A DNA stretch of 64,000 nucleotides from Cryptomeria japonica (Eukaryota > Streptophyta > Pinopsida > Cupressales > Cupressaceae): positions 23,252,501-23,316,500 of the forward strand of contig NC_081413.1 of assembly GCF_030272615.1 (NCBI RefSeq), written 5' to 3'. Below, one piece after another: positions 24,285-36,892 of this stretch. The translations under genes and the position numbers were made by a program. Positions within the stretch are counted from its first letter, which is position 1; every line of letters begins with the position of its first letter. The notes under the pieces are model-generated. The model was given only the letters and a program-made list of their open reading frames with translations. It ran no database searches and was not told where the DNA came from.

Positions 24285-24660
24285 CATTATTTGGTATGTT
24301 CCTCAGTGTTCCTGGTTAGTTTGTCAGCATTTCTAGTCAGTATAGTAGCGTTCTCGGCTAGTTTGTCAGTGTTTCTGGTCAGTTTGTTAGCGTTTCTGGT
24401 CCATATAGCAGCATTTTTGGTCAATATAGCATCAGTTTTGGTCCATATAGCAGCATTTATGGTCAATATAGCATCATTTTTGGTCAGTATAGTAGTGTTC
24501 TCAATCCATTTATTAGCATTTTTGGTTAGTATAGTAGTGTTCTCAGTCAGTTTATCAGTGTTTCTAGTCAGTTTGTCAGCATTTCGGGTCCATATAGCAG
24601 CATTTTTGGTTAGTATAGCAGCGTTTCTAGTCATTTTGTGAACATTTCTGGTAAACTGCA
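24285..24660. repeat. 21-bp tandem repeat, set 4
   Basis: About seventeen 21-bp units of the form AGCATTTTTGGTCAGTATAGT. It is the same family as set 1 but about 2.5 kb away, so an original array has been split or copied within the leader. Confidence 0.85.
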
Positions 24661-25197
24661 CCAAAATCATAAAACAAAAATAACCCATTTCTTAGACAGC
24701 CAAACATAGAGACTGGGTCATCTTCTTGGATCATTTAATCAGGTTATCTTTAGTCAAAACAGATTCAAGACTAGACACACTAAGGTTCTCAAGTATTCAT
24801 CTCCAACAAGTTTGAGATCTAACAACTTAAAGTGCAACATCACATTTTCTTTGATAAATTGATTGTTCAAACATAGTTACTCATCAGGATCTATCATCCT
24901 TTATCACGAAACTACAATGCTTGATCAGATTAACCTCGTTCTCTATCATAGGATATATCATTCCTATTGAAATTGGTCATATCAAAAATCATAAAATTTG
25001 CACTCCAAAACAAAGATCAAAAAACTTGTAAACAAGTAAATACTTAAAAAGATCATTTCGTGTCTATCCATCTATAATTTTTACCTCAACAATTAATCAC
25101 TTATTGTGACACATTATAGAAGATTTAAACCTCACAAAACATTTAGAACACATATATGCTCATTTTAACTAGAACATAGAGACATAAGATCGTTGAA

Positions 25198-26120
25198 ATG
25201 GAAATTGAAACATTCAAAATAGTTGAAGATTATAGAAACATGGAATGCCAAAGCAAAATACAAGAAGACATAACAAGTCAACATATCAGAGAAATCCAAA
25301 AAGTCCAAAATCAAAAGCCAACTATGTCAAAACCTCACAAAGATTCAAATACATCTGCAAGGAAAGGTGGCTCTTTTATGCAACTCTTAAAGAGATCCCT
25401 AAAGGATTTTGATGAGAAAGATCACAATCATGCACCTATGTCTAGCAATGGCTCATTCCCCCATAAGAAAATTGAATCTCCAAAGGCATCTATTCCTACT
25501 CCTCACCAAATAATACACCCAAAGATGAAGTTCCCCAAGGGATATCCATAATGGCCATCAAACCTATTTCAGAGGATCTTATCCAAAGCCCATCTCCTTC
25601 ATATCTAAGCATTGATTCCTTGCAACATCCCCATAATGCTCCCTTGCAAATTGAAGTCTTATTTCATAGAACACTCGTTAAACATGTCCTAATAGATGGG
25701 GGAGATGGCTTAAACATTTTCTCATTGAGTCTTGTCTGTGCGCTAGGTTATTCTGAAGATGTAGTTGATCCTCCGAAAAAGATCACATTCAGAACATATG
25801 ATGAGGAAGAGCATTCCTCTAAAGGAATTGTAATATTACCCATCAAAGTGGGACCTTTGTAGAAAGAGACAGCATGCCAAGTTCTAGACTTGGACTTACC
25901 ATACAACATATTCATGGGAAGACCATGGATACATGACATACAAGCTATTCCATCAACATGTCATTAGTGCTTGAAATTTCCATACAATGGGCAGGAAATC
26001 ACAATCTCAGCAGACTCAAATCCATTACAATATTATAATAATCTGAAACCAGCTCAAGAGGTCATTGTTCCACATAACAGAGAGACATCATCTTCAAGCA
26101 CACCTTCCAAGTAACAATCA
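25198..26120 (+). pseudogene. Tat gag end and aspartic protease (broken)
   Basis: A Lys- and Ser-rich frame at 25198-25551 resembles the linker between gag and protease. From 25551 the protease reads VLIDGGDGLNIFSL, an aspartic-protease D-[ST/G]-G type centre with Gly at the second position. Then comes the C-terminal phrase YNIFMGRPWIHDIQAIPST, a conserved close of Ty3 proteases in plants, and KFPYNGQEITI. Stops occur at 25860 and again near 25966. Protein processing would fail. Confidence 0.75.
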
Positions 26121-26309
26121 TTTGCCTTAATTCTATCAAGCATGGAAAAACAAATGCAACTAAGAGATCGATGAAACCAATAATATTCATTATCATGGAA
26201 CAACAAACAAGAGCAACTTGAAATTGAAAGGGAAGAAGCAAATGTAGGTATTGGTGTAATTCATGCATATGCAGGATAAACATTAGGAACTATCCCGCTT
26301 GAATTAGAA

Positions 26310-27677
26310 TCACATTCGGTTGACTTGGACTTAATCGAGGACAATCAGGAGTTACTTGTGCGAGGTCATTCTGACGAGAGTATCGTTCTAGAAATTGAAA
26401 TTCATATTGAAAGCTCTGACATCTCTATCATGACCCCTAATATCTTTGAAACAATTCACCCTGAGGATCCTTTACCCTTAATCCATCATGAACTTATGGA
26501 TTGGGAAAATGAAAGACATACTACCATTAATACCTTTTCTAATGACCATGCCATATTCTTATATCTTAATGCAATCAAACCCACAACAACTTCTACCAAG
26601 AATTTCACTAACGTATCTTTGAGTCAAGTGGGTACCAAATCTCCTAGTCACAAAAGTGAAAATAAAGAAAGCAATATTAGGTCTAATGCTGAAAACTATT
26701 TACTGGAAACATTAGACAGAGAAAAAGTAAAAATAAAGGACGCTTCGAATGGTGAAAACCTCCTCGAGGCGCCGAAATATGGGAGATTTGACATCTTACT
26801 CGAATACTATCAAGAGAGGTCATCTATGTTGATAGAACCAACAGAGGCAGTTACCATTGGCATAATTGATCTACATCCAGAAATCTCTCTATCAAAACAT
26901 GAAGGGCAAAAATATTTGGAACCCTTCAAAAGATGGCAAATCAATTTTACCCAATCATATGCAAACACTCCAGGGTTAGATCCAAATCTTATAATATCTC
27001 ACCCAAATATCAGTCCAAGAGAAGGCATCAATAATGGGACACAACATGGATCAGGAGAAAGTATTTTATTCATCACACCACAAGGTCACGTAATTCTCAA
27101 AGAATACAAATTAAGCTTTCCATGCACCAACAACACAGCAGAATATGAAGCTTTGGTTACAGGTATCAAAATGGCTATAGAATGGAACATTACACAACTT
27201 CAAGTCTTTGGAGACTCTCAACTCATCATCAATCAAATTAATGATGATTACCAAACAAAGGATGACAAACTAATGCCTTACAAAAAGGTGGTAGATGATT
27301 TCAAGAAGTATTTTGTAGAAATAACTTTTGAGCAAATTCCAAGGAATGACAACAAAACAGCAGATGTCATGGCAACGCTTGCTTCTCTAATTCAGACACA
27401 GGAAAATCAAGAGCATTATGAATTCCTGGTAGAAGAGTTGTTTTACCCTACTCATAATTGTCCTGATTCCCAAACTATTTGTCACCTTGTTGGGCATGAT
27501 TCCTCCCGCTATGGCCAAACTTATACATACCTGAAAGATAACACCCTCCCTCTTGATTTGTCAAAAAATCAAAAGAGAAACTTTATTTGTCAATCCTCCC
27601 ATTATACTCTTGTCACAGATACCCTATTTAAACGAGGTCTAGACGGTTCTCTTTTAAGATGTCTCGAACAAAAATAA
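26310..27677 (+). pseudogene. Tat ORF fusing a pre-RT segment directly to archaeal-type RNase H
   Basis: An open frame of 450 codons. The N-terminal part ends with NFTQSYANTPGLDPNLII, which corresponds to the segment just before the RT in Tat elements (FAWSY.DMPGLDP in many relatives). Within about 25 residues the frame enters the RNase H: ILFITPQGHVI, SFPCTNNTAEYEALV (the Asn-Thr-Ala-Glu motif), FGDSQLIINQI and PRNDNKTADVMATLA. The first Asp of the RNase H is Asn here (NNGT). The whole RT and its own RNase H (expected to be several hundred residues) are missing, and the frame stays open across the joint near 27000-27040. The C-terminal tail reaches the integrase linker. Confidence 0.8.
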
Positions 27678-28760
27678 TCTGAGAAGGCCTTAAATGAAGT
27701 CCATAACGGCATTTGTGGCACTCATTCAAGTGGTCTTACCCTTTCAAAAAAACTCATATGCTTGGGCTATTATTGGCCAACTATGGAACAAGATTCTTTT
27801 CATATAGCTAAAACATGCAAACAATGTCAAATCCATGGGAATTTGATTCATGCACTAGCACAAGAACTTCATGCTTTGGCAATATCTTGGCCTTTCTGCC
27901 AATGGGGTCTTGATCTAGTAGGAAAGATAAATCCTTCTTCATCCAATGGTCACAAATTCATCCTTGTAGCTACAGAATATTTCACAAAATAGATTGAGGT
28001 AGTACCTCTCATCAATATCACAGGAAAACAAATCGTTGCATTTATCTTGAACTACATCATCTATCACTATGGAATACCCATGACCATTATCACTGATAAT
28101 GGGTGACCATTCAAGAATCAGGATGTCCAAGAACTATGTGAGAAATTCAAAATCCAACATAGATTTTCCACACCCTACTATCCACAAGGGAATGGGCAAC
28201 CAGAAGCATCAAACAAAACTATTTGAAAATCCTCAAAAAGACAATGACTGATGCAAGCAGAGATTGGCATATTCAATTGAATCCTGCTCTATGGGCCTAT
28301 CGTACTAGTACCCGCACACCCACAGGTGCCACACCTTTCTCTCTTGTTTATGGATCAGAAGCAATATTGTCGATAGAAGTAAAGATACCTTCTCTACAAG
28401 TATCATTAAAAGGTCTTATCCCCGATGAAGAACAACGAGAATCTAGATTGCAAGAGTTAGAATTGATCCATGAACGAAGACAAAATGCTCTTGATCATTT
28501 AAAGGTACATCGGCAAAGAATGTGCCAAACTTATAATCACAAGGTCAAACCACGAGTCTTTCAAGTTGGAGAACTAGTACTAAAGGAAAATCCATGAAAC
28601 CAGTCAGATCGAGAACAGAAAGGAAAGTTTGAACCAAACTAGTTAGGTTTGTTTGTGGTCACAGTAGTATTTGGGTCAGGGGCATATCAGCTATCAACAT
28701 AGGATGGGGATCAGCTCAAGGAATCGATCAATAGCATGCATCTGAAGAAGTTTTATGTCT
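27678..28760 (+). pseudogene. Tat integrase (broken)
   Basis: The His-His-Cys-Cys zinc domain is seen as HNGICGTH...CKQCQIHG. The catalytic core shows GLDLVGKI (first Asp), IITDNG (second Asp) and GNGQPEASNK (Glu), all present. The C-terminal part includes WAYRTSTRTPTGATPFSLVYG and ends in a GSGAYQLS..DGD.LKE.INSMHLKKFYV block. Stops include a TAG where TKWIE is usual (27990) and a TGA after DNG, with a frameshift near 28225. It is inactive as it stands. Confidence 0.85.
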
Positions 28761-30515
28761 GAAAAGGTAGAAAAATCCAAAAACAATGAAAAAGTAGAAA
28801 AATCCAACAACAATGAAAAAACAAAAAGTACAAAAACAGTGAAAACAATGAAAAAATAACATATGAGAAAAAGTGCAATAAAAACAGATGGTGAAAACCT
28901 GTCGAACAGGCGCTATCTATTAGCTAGCTCTTTCATCTATTGGTTCATCCATCCTTCTGCTCGCATTCATTTCTCCATCAGCGTTGTTCATATCCATCAT
29001 AAAGCCTATGTACATATGCAGGCATCACAGGTGATTTCTCGCCATGGTTTGGATCATTGGGTATATTATAATGAATTTGTTTCTAGGTTTGGGGTAAAAT
29101 CCTACACCTAGCTAGGGGCAAAAGTTTCGATCATTTTGAGCTTAATCAAATAGGTAGAACAATAGTTAGGCAACACTTGTCAAGCAAAAATTGAGACACA
29201 TCCGACATTAAACATAAGATTAAATTGTCAACCATCAACTATCACATATCAGTCTAAACATGACAAATACATATCAATGGATGATATCTTTTGACTAATG
29301 ATTTTAACACTTTGACAATAATGGTTCAACTATTTTATCTTGATTTTTCACTATCGTGATTTCTGAGTGACTCCAAGATGTCTTTGACTAGAGGAACAAG
29401 GAAGGAACGTGATATTATTTTGTCTGTTGTCTATAAATTAATCGTTAATATGTGCAAAGTTGTCTCTAGACATGATCATTGGAGTATCATAGAAGACATT
29501 TCAGACTTGCATATAGAAATGGTTAATACTGCCTGTTTTACCCAAGAAACACTCAGGTCATCTTGGTTTAATTATACGTCGATGCTTGTGCTAACTTGCA
29601 ATATCAAAACCCAGGAAAGTAGTACTCAGGTCATCATGGTTCAATTATACCATTGATGTTTGCACTCACTTCCCATATTTTAAAGGCTCAATGATGAAAC
29701 AAAGAAATGACCACATGGCCAGTCCAATCGCCGCATTGCATTTGCATTTATCTTGCATTTCATTTTGCATGGGATCACAAAATCTCATCTTATCCGAGGC
29801 CAAATATATCACAAGAATCATCAATATATCATCATAGGTGTATACACAATCAGAATGATGACTCATCTCTCTACAGATATTGTCAACCCAACGCATATCT
29901 TATGCTACCCCCTCAAATGAACCCACATCAACATATATGCATCTTCCTGCAACATGATATCAACAAACTGTTAGTTCTTTATCCAATCAATCTTATCAAT
30001 TCTATTAATCGATCTCATCTAATATATTCTATCATATCTTCTACATGATGTATCTTTCCTAGAACCAAACGTTCTGATCAAGTCTTATACATGATATATT
30101 ATTCCTGAAACCAGACGCTTTGATCATCTTTGTCTTATATAGGAGGTTTCATTCTTGAAACTAGACTAAATCTCAATCTCATCAATCTAATCAATCTAAT
30201 CAATCTTATCAATTCAATCAAGCTTTATCAATCATCACATCCAGAACCACATCATAATGATCAAAGAAATCGCACTTCCATCAATCAATGTTATGGAAGT
30301 CAAATCATTTCTAATCGAGAAATCAATTTTGCAACAATCCAAACACTCCAAAGGTCATTATCTCAATTGATCTCCCGAGGGGGCATCATCATACCACAAT
30401 TTATCAATCAATGTCTAGGGCATCCTATCGAACCAATATCACATCACCATCATCAAAAATGAGATTATTCTTTGAATCAACACGCCATCACACCTCTCTT
30501 CAAAGAGGGGCAAAA
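28761..30515 (+). other. Tat 3' untranslated region and polypurine tract
   Basis: About 1.75 kb without recognisable coding sequence. A short (AATCTAATC)n-like run lies at 30170-30225. The tract CAAAGAGGGGCAAAA ends at 30515, directly before the 3' LTR, and is the expected plus-strand primer. Confidence 0.7.
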
Positions 30516-31531
30516 TGTATACACCTAAAAATGGTCTGAAGATAATTAATTAAATAATCAATTATTTAATTAATCCCCCTTCTCAATTTAATTGAATTCA
30601 TTAGAAATTTGATTAAATTCTCCAATTCATCTACTTATTAATAAATCTAAGGATTTATTTAATAGGTTCATTTCAATAGTCCCCTTTGATTCATTCCTTC
30701 TAATCCCCTAATTAATTAAAACAAATCAATTTATGAGTGGTTGAAAGTTAATTAACCTTTTCCTATTATTTGAATTTTTAAATTCAAATTACCCACATGC
30801 CTCCTAACTTCTAACCAACTAACCTAACCATCCCCTACCCTAACCATCCCTCTAACCTAACCCATTCCACCTAACACTGGTTTTAACTAACCCTATCCTA
30901 TATTGCACATCCTAACCTCTTATGGTGTGGATATTCTCCCCTTGAGACACATGGCATGTATACCACATGTCTCCTCCCTTGGACACTTGCCCTCATAGGA
31001 GAAAGGCTCCTTGGCACTTGTCACAAAAGAGATGACAAGCGTCCCTCTCTCCAACCTCATCTCCAACCTCCTCCATTTTCACCCTTGATATCTTCATACT
31101 CAATCTTGACCGTTGATTACTGCCACCTCAGCTTTGGCCTTGGAATTCCTATAAATATTCCCCATTTTGGAGCAATAAGGATCCCTTGCATTCATATTTT
31201 TATCATCATTACTATAGGAAATTTTTATTTCAATCATCTAGTAATTAGCATTTTGGATTAACCATAGCATTGCATTTCATATCATTTGCATAATCAATCA
31301 TGATCAAGTAGCTACTTAACTCTTGAGTTGCGACTTTGGAGGTCATTGCTTCGTTGAGAGCCAATCAATCCAACACCTTCAAGGTCCTCAAGAATAGAGG
31401 AAAATGTGACATTTCAAGGAAGGCTTATGGTTTGCATTTTTAATCTATTTTTCAATTAAGCTTTCCATTTATGTTTTATTGTCTCATTATATGTGTATGC
31501 CTTTCTTATATACTACATTTTTAGCATCACA
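30516..31531 (+). repeat. 3' LTR of the Tat element
   Basis: Begins TGTATACACC and ends CATCACA. It matches the 5' LTR throughout with scattered substitutions and small indels. The retained TG...CA ends define the element better than the 5' copy. Confidence 0.92.
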
Positions 31532-32210
31532 ATATATATACATACATACATACATATATACATGCATGCATACATATATACATACATACATATATATATG
31601 TGTGTGTGTGTGTGTCTATATATGTATGTATGTATGTATGTATATATGTATGTATGTATGTATGTATATATGTATGTATGTATATATATACATATATACA
31701 TATGTGTGTGTGTGTGTGTACATATGTGTGTGTGTGTGCGTGCGCGCGCATATATTATGTGTTTTCTTTATTCTTTTCATTTGTCCCAATTTTTATATTT
31801 TTTGGCTTTGTTGTCTTAATTCCTTTTTCTTTTCTGGGTATTGGCTTACTTATTACTGGTCTATCCTTCTTATTTTTATGTGTTTGTATGTCATTGTTTA
31901 CTTTATTCTTATTGGGAGCCTTTTTCTTTGTGTTTTCCTTTAGTTGTTTTAATTTGTTTTGGCATTTTTGTCATTTCATTTTTTTTTTTCTTGTCTCTCT
32001 TGGTCTCCTTTATCTCCTTGGCTCTTGTGCCTCTTCCTTTCTCCCCTTCCCCCCTTATATTTCACCTTAAGTGAGTCTAAGTCTAAGTCTACAATTGACA
32101 TTCTTACATATCCTTGCACTCTCTTACATCCTGATGATGGATCACTGAGTGTGATCCAAAATGTTGATTCAAAAAAAGACACACAATCAAACCCATAAGC
32201 AAATACTTGT
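31532..32210 (+). mobile_element. 3' remainder of the PLE: microsatellite, T-rich pseudo-LTR and terminus
   Basis: (TACA)n, (TATG)n and (TG)n tracts at 31532-31755 continue the interrupted PLE microsatellite. T-rich DNA and a pyrimidine-rich stretch (31990-32065) follow. At 32128-32200 there is a segment shared with the 5' side of the PLE (17696-17740). The overlapping Phe-rich ORFs are not genes. Confidence 0.65.
32131..32172 (+). ncRNA. Hammerhead-ribozyme-like motif of the PLE terminus
   Basis: CTGATGA (32131-32137) is followed by an 8-bp perfect hairpin TGGATCAC / GTGATCCA with loop TGAGT (32138-32158), then AAATGTT. The hammerhead core is CUGANGA, stem II, GAAA; here the GAAA box has lost its G. 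Hammerhead motifs at this place are known in PLE pseudo-LTRs. I could not identify stem I or the cleavage site with confidence, so activity is doubtful. Confidence 0.5.
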
Positions 32211-34075
32211 TAAACTTATGGATTGTGGAAATCTGATGAAATTAATGTTTTTTATAAATGATTATCCTAGATATTTATGTAGATGTGATTTTAATTATTA
32301 TAATATTTCTAGTGAAACTCACATTTCACCATGACCTAAGGTTTTTATTTGAAATTTTATCCTTTTATTATTAAGGTTTTAGATTTAATATTTGGATCAT
32401 ATTTAATAATGTTAAAACTTATTAGGGTGGCGATCTAAATTTGTGAATGCAAGGGTTGAAGTATAGGAATTATTTTTGTCATAGTCAAGCATTTGTCATT
32501 GAGACTAAATTAATATTAAAAGTTGAGAGATAGTGAGGCGGTAAAGGAAGTTAATGCATGTGGATGGCAATGAATATTAACAAACTCAATCCCTAATTGT
32601 AGGTTTTTTATGTGAGTCAATGGATGGTTATATTATTAGTGAGTACATTTTGAACATGCATTGATAATGAATGTCAATTGTTGATTGTTGATAGGTTGAG
32701 TGTCATTAATTATGTTTAACATATGCTTTGACTAATGTCCCTATACAAAGAGAGGATATCATATGCTCTTTAAAAATATGACTTTGGTTATGCCATGATT
32801 TGATAATGTGTGAATAACCTAAGATGATGCCCTTAAATACACAACTATAAATACATGAATTTGAAATTTTTACACCCGTGCTAAAGAATAATCATTGTAT
32901 TCTTGAAATATCATCCTTGGAAAATAGGATTCAAATTTCAAAAAAAACTAGACAAAACTAATATTCTAAAAGACAAAAAAACTAGACAAAACTAATATAC
33001 TAAAAGACAAAGATGAGAAAATATAAGATCCTATCCAAAATCTAAGATAAACAAACTACTAGAAACTAAAAGACAAAAAAATTGAACATAAAAAATAAAT
33101 AAATAAAACATTTGAGTGATAAGTCTTAAGAAAAAACAAAAATAATTAAATTATGGTGTGTCCAAAATATCAATAAAAATAAAAATAAAAAAACTAGACA
33201 AAACTAATATACTCAAAAACTAGACCAAGTATATATATTTCACAATATCTATGTCATGAAGATAGGCAAGTTTTGGGTCCTAATCAAGATGTACTTAAAT
33301 TTAACTCTCTCCATTTTTTCGATATCTACTACTCTTTAACAAATTCATATCTATTTTATGAGATTATAAAATGAAACTTCTATTACACTCTTGTTTTACT
33401 ATGTATCAATGTATACAAGTTTTGGGATGGTTTTCACCTTTATATGATATTTTGTGTTTTTGTAAATACATAATGTTGTCAAGGGTTGTGATGTGATATC
33501 TACTAAATTATGTTGGGTAATTTTGTTCATTTATTATAATTCAAATTTTGTATTTGAAATCGATCTTTTTAGAAAATTAGTCATTAGTTTGTTAATTTGT
33601 GTTAAAGATTTTAAATTTTATCATTATAAATATGTATTTAAAAGTATTCCTAAGAGATTAGTAGTCGAGGTTGAAATTAGAAAGATCGTTTAACTCAAAA
33701 AATTTCAATAATTATATCTTTATATCTAGGTATTTCTACCACGTCATTATATTTGATCTTTATCTTTATTACATATTTACCTTGATTGCAAAATCTTGTT
33801 CTTTTCTGGATGGACTTCCAAGTGAATATATTTAAAGAGTCTTCCTCTCATATTGAAGCAAGCCTCCTTATGTATTTAATCACATGTACCATTCAAAACT
33901 AGTTCCAAAGAAAAAGTGAGTATATGCTTGTAAACTTAGCATTTACTACACATATGTATAGACATACATATATAATATGTGTTTATGTATGTATTTATGC
34001 ATATCTATAGTTATATATACATATATTTATATAGATATATGTATATATGTTTGTATACATGCATGTCTCTCTTCT
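32211..34075. other. AT-rich DNA, no feature recognised
   Basis: Only short open frames are present. Phrases such as AAAACTAGACAAAACTAATAT recur three times between 32945 and 33215, a weak local repeat. 33950-34060 is a TATG/TACA-rich tract that leads into the CT-rich block. Confidence 0.5.
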
Positions 34076-34575
<500 letters not shown>

Positions 34576-35908
34576 TATTGGAATTGCATGAAGATTGCAT
34601 TGAAGAAGTATAGTGTTGTCATTGATGTCAATAGCAACCAATAATAAAGAAGTAAAGCAACCGGTAATAAAGCAGTGAAGATCAACTGGTAACCCTAACT
34701 GATGGAGCTTGGAGATCGGTTGTGATGATTTATGACCAAATGATGATCAGTGATGAAGATGCCACGAAAGCATGTTGCACATGATGAGTTTTGAAAAGGT
34801 TTTGGCACGTAAAGATAACCGTTTGTCTTGGGAATGATCAAATTTGTAGTATGAAGTTACAAATGCATGATGTGTTACAAGATTCAAAATGCAATGATCT
34901 AGGAGCGGTTGTAGATGCCTAGAAGAATGTAAAGTTGATTGCATGTAAACTAATGGTCAAGATTGAACTGATGTGTTTGTAATCTCTATGAGAATTTTAG
35001 GGTTTGTGTTGTGTTACCAACCTAATGTATTTGTTTATAAGGTCGATGGATTGATTGAAAGAGTAGTTGGCAAATTTGATTAAGTGTGAAAGTGATTGTT
35101 GCTGAACCAAGAGATGTGTCTGCAGAATGATGTGAAGGCAGATAGGAGTAGTAAAGGATCTAATTCAGCAAGGAAGTGTTATTTCCAGATCGGTCAAAGA
35201 ACCTGTTGTTCTCTAACCATTACAGCAGTTTCAAATCCCCTAACAGGGTAATATTTAACAAGATATTTGTTAAAATCCTCTAACCAAGAGATCCATTAGC
35301 TTGGATTTGAAATCCTCCACTGAGGTTACCTTTAACAGGGTATTACCTTTAACAAGGTATTTGTAGGCAATCCCTTAATTGGGTGGTCCTTAACCGGATT
35401 TGTTCCTAACAGAACATTCTTGTATAAGTTTCTAACCAGGCTTGGCTCCTAACAGGGTGAACTTTAGAAGAGTTCAAAATACTTGTGGGTATTCATCCCC
35501 ACTATGGTTTTTCCCATTTGGGTTTCCATGTGAAAAATCATTGTGTCAAGTGGTGAATGATTTTGTGGATGTGTTTTTGGTATGGTTAATATGAATGATT
35601 GGTAAATCTACATAGATATATCTGAATGATTGGCAATGATTTGAAATATGTTATTTTTGGTATTAGTGAAGTAGTTTAAGGTTTTGGTCAAAGGATAGTT
35701 AATTTTTAGAACTGTTGCATTATATCACTGAAGTATTAGGTCAACCAGTAAGGTTTAACAGTGCAGCTGTAGATTTTTTTAAGTGTCTAAATGGGTATAC
35801 TTTGTGAGTTGATTGTTAAATAAAAATAAGTTTATTTTCTAACTACTGATTCACCCCCCCCCCCCTTTCAATTGTTGATCGGATCTTTATAGTTTCGTCA
35901 TATTATCA
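34576..35908 (+). repeat. 5' LTR of Copia-1 (1333 bp)
   Basis: Begins TATTGGAATTGC (the 3' copy has TGTTGGAGTTGC) and ends ATTATCA. It contains repeated short phrases of the type CCTTTAACAGGGTATT and CTAACAGGGT in its second half, and a C-run near 35857. Confidence 0.92.
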
Positions 35909-35910
35909 AT

Positions 35911-35922
35911 TGGTATTAGAGC
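35911..35922 (+). other. Primer binding site of Copia-1
   Basis: TGGTATTAGAGC, one base from the common plant Copia site TGGTATCAGAGC that pairs with initiator methionine tRNA. It lies 2 bp after the LTR. Confidence 0.9.
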
Positions 35923-35978
35923 ATTCTAGGTCCTCTTGAGTATAAGCCTAATAGCTTGAGGAAAAGATCCAGGAGAAA

Positions 35979-36890
35979 ATGATGAAGAGAGAAGGTCTGA
36001 AGTTCAATAGAGATAACTATAGAATCTAGAGTGATAGGATGAAGATTTACATCAAGAGTTTAGGAAGCCAGTATTGGGATCATGTTGTCTCTAAGTATAA
36101 CTTGCCTATTGGAATTTTGACAGATGATCAGAAGAAGGAGCAATAGGAGAACAACCAAGCATTAGAGGCCATCATCAGTACCTTGTTAGATTCAGAATAT
36201 GTTGATGTTCATGGATTGGAGACTGTATATGAAGTTTGGAAGAAACTAGAAGAAATCTATAGCGATGATGAGCATGTAAGGATAGCCAAGCAAGAGAGTC
36301 TCAGAGGAAAATTTGATGACATGAGAATGGCTGAAAGTGAAAACATTCAAGAGTATGGTCAGAGAATCAAGGAAATAGTTGGAGAAATAAAAAGTGTTGG
36401 AGGTACAATGGAGGATGCCACTGTGGTTAGCAAGGTATTGAGAACCCTTCTACCGGTCTATGTTATTTGAGTTGCAGCCATTCAAGAACTCAACTGTATT
36501 GACAAGACAAAGGTAACTCTTGACTCTATCATTGGTAAATTGACTGCATTCGAATTAAATGGTTTTGATGGAAATGTTCAGAGGTCAGAATCTACATTTA
36601 AAGCCTCAATCTCAACCCCACCAGTAAGGAAAACAAGAGAAGTAAGTTATAGTCATGAATCTAAATCCAGCTAAGAGGTAGATGATGATGATAGCCTGAT
36701 GTAAATCGAAGCATTTTTGGCCAAGCGGTTACCCAGAGGTACCGGTAAGTATAGAGGTAAATTACCATTGAAATGTTTTGCATGTAACTGGATAGGACAT
36801 ATTGTTGCTAATTGTCCTAATGAAGATATCAAGGAAAAACAAGAGAAATTTAGTAAGTTTAAAGGAAAGGAAAAATAAAGTGTTTCATTG
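35979..36890 (+). pseudogene. Copia-1 gag
   Basis: Starts at ATG 35979. It reads KFNRDNYRI then a stop where Trp is usual (TGG to TAG), then a gag helical region (VWKKLEEIYSDDEHV, SLRGKFDDMRM). The zinc knuckle CFACNWIGHIVANC is at about 36774, with the Cys-Cys-His-Cys ligands kept. At least four in-frame stops are seen. Gag would form the virus-like particle. Confidence 0.88.
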
Positions 36891-36892
36891 TA

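Larger units (their letters stand above)
20377..31531 (+). mobile_element. Ty3/Tat-lineage LTR retrotransposon, 11.15 kb, lacking reverse transcriptase
   Basis: The element has long terminal direct repeats of 1022 and 1016 bp, a primer site after the 5' LTR and a purine tract before the 3' LTR. The gene order is gag-like, protease, archaeal-type RNase H, integrase, with the integrase last, as in Ty3 elements. The additional RNase H and the integrase motifs point to the Tat lineage. The RT and the ordinary RNase H are absent. Flanks are ATACA on the left and ATATA on the right, a near 5-bp duplication inside the PLE microsatellite. All coding parts contain stops. The element could only move with proteins from a relative. 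Confidence 0.88.

Noticed and set aside
21568-24688. Minus-strand ORFs with Asn-Ala heptads as coiled coils or antifreeze-like proteins
   Set aside because: The 7-residue periodicity is the 21-bp DNA repeat read on the other strand. No start context or conserved neighbour.
31479-32074. Hydrophobic ORFs resembling membrane proteins
   Set aside because: T-rich and (TATG)n DNA of the PLE terminus gives Phe, Tyr and Cys by composition.
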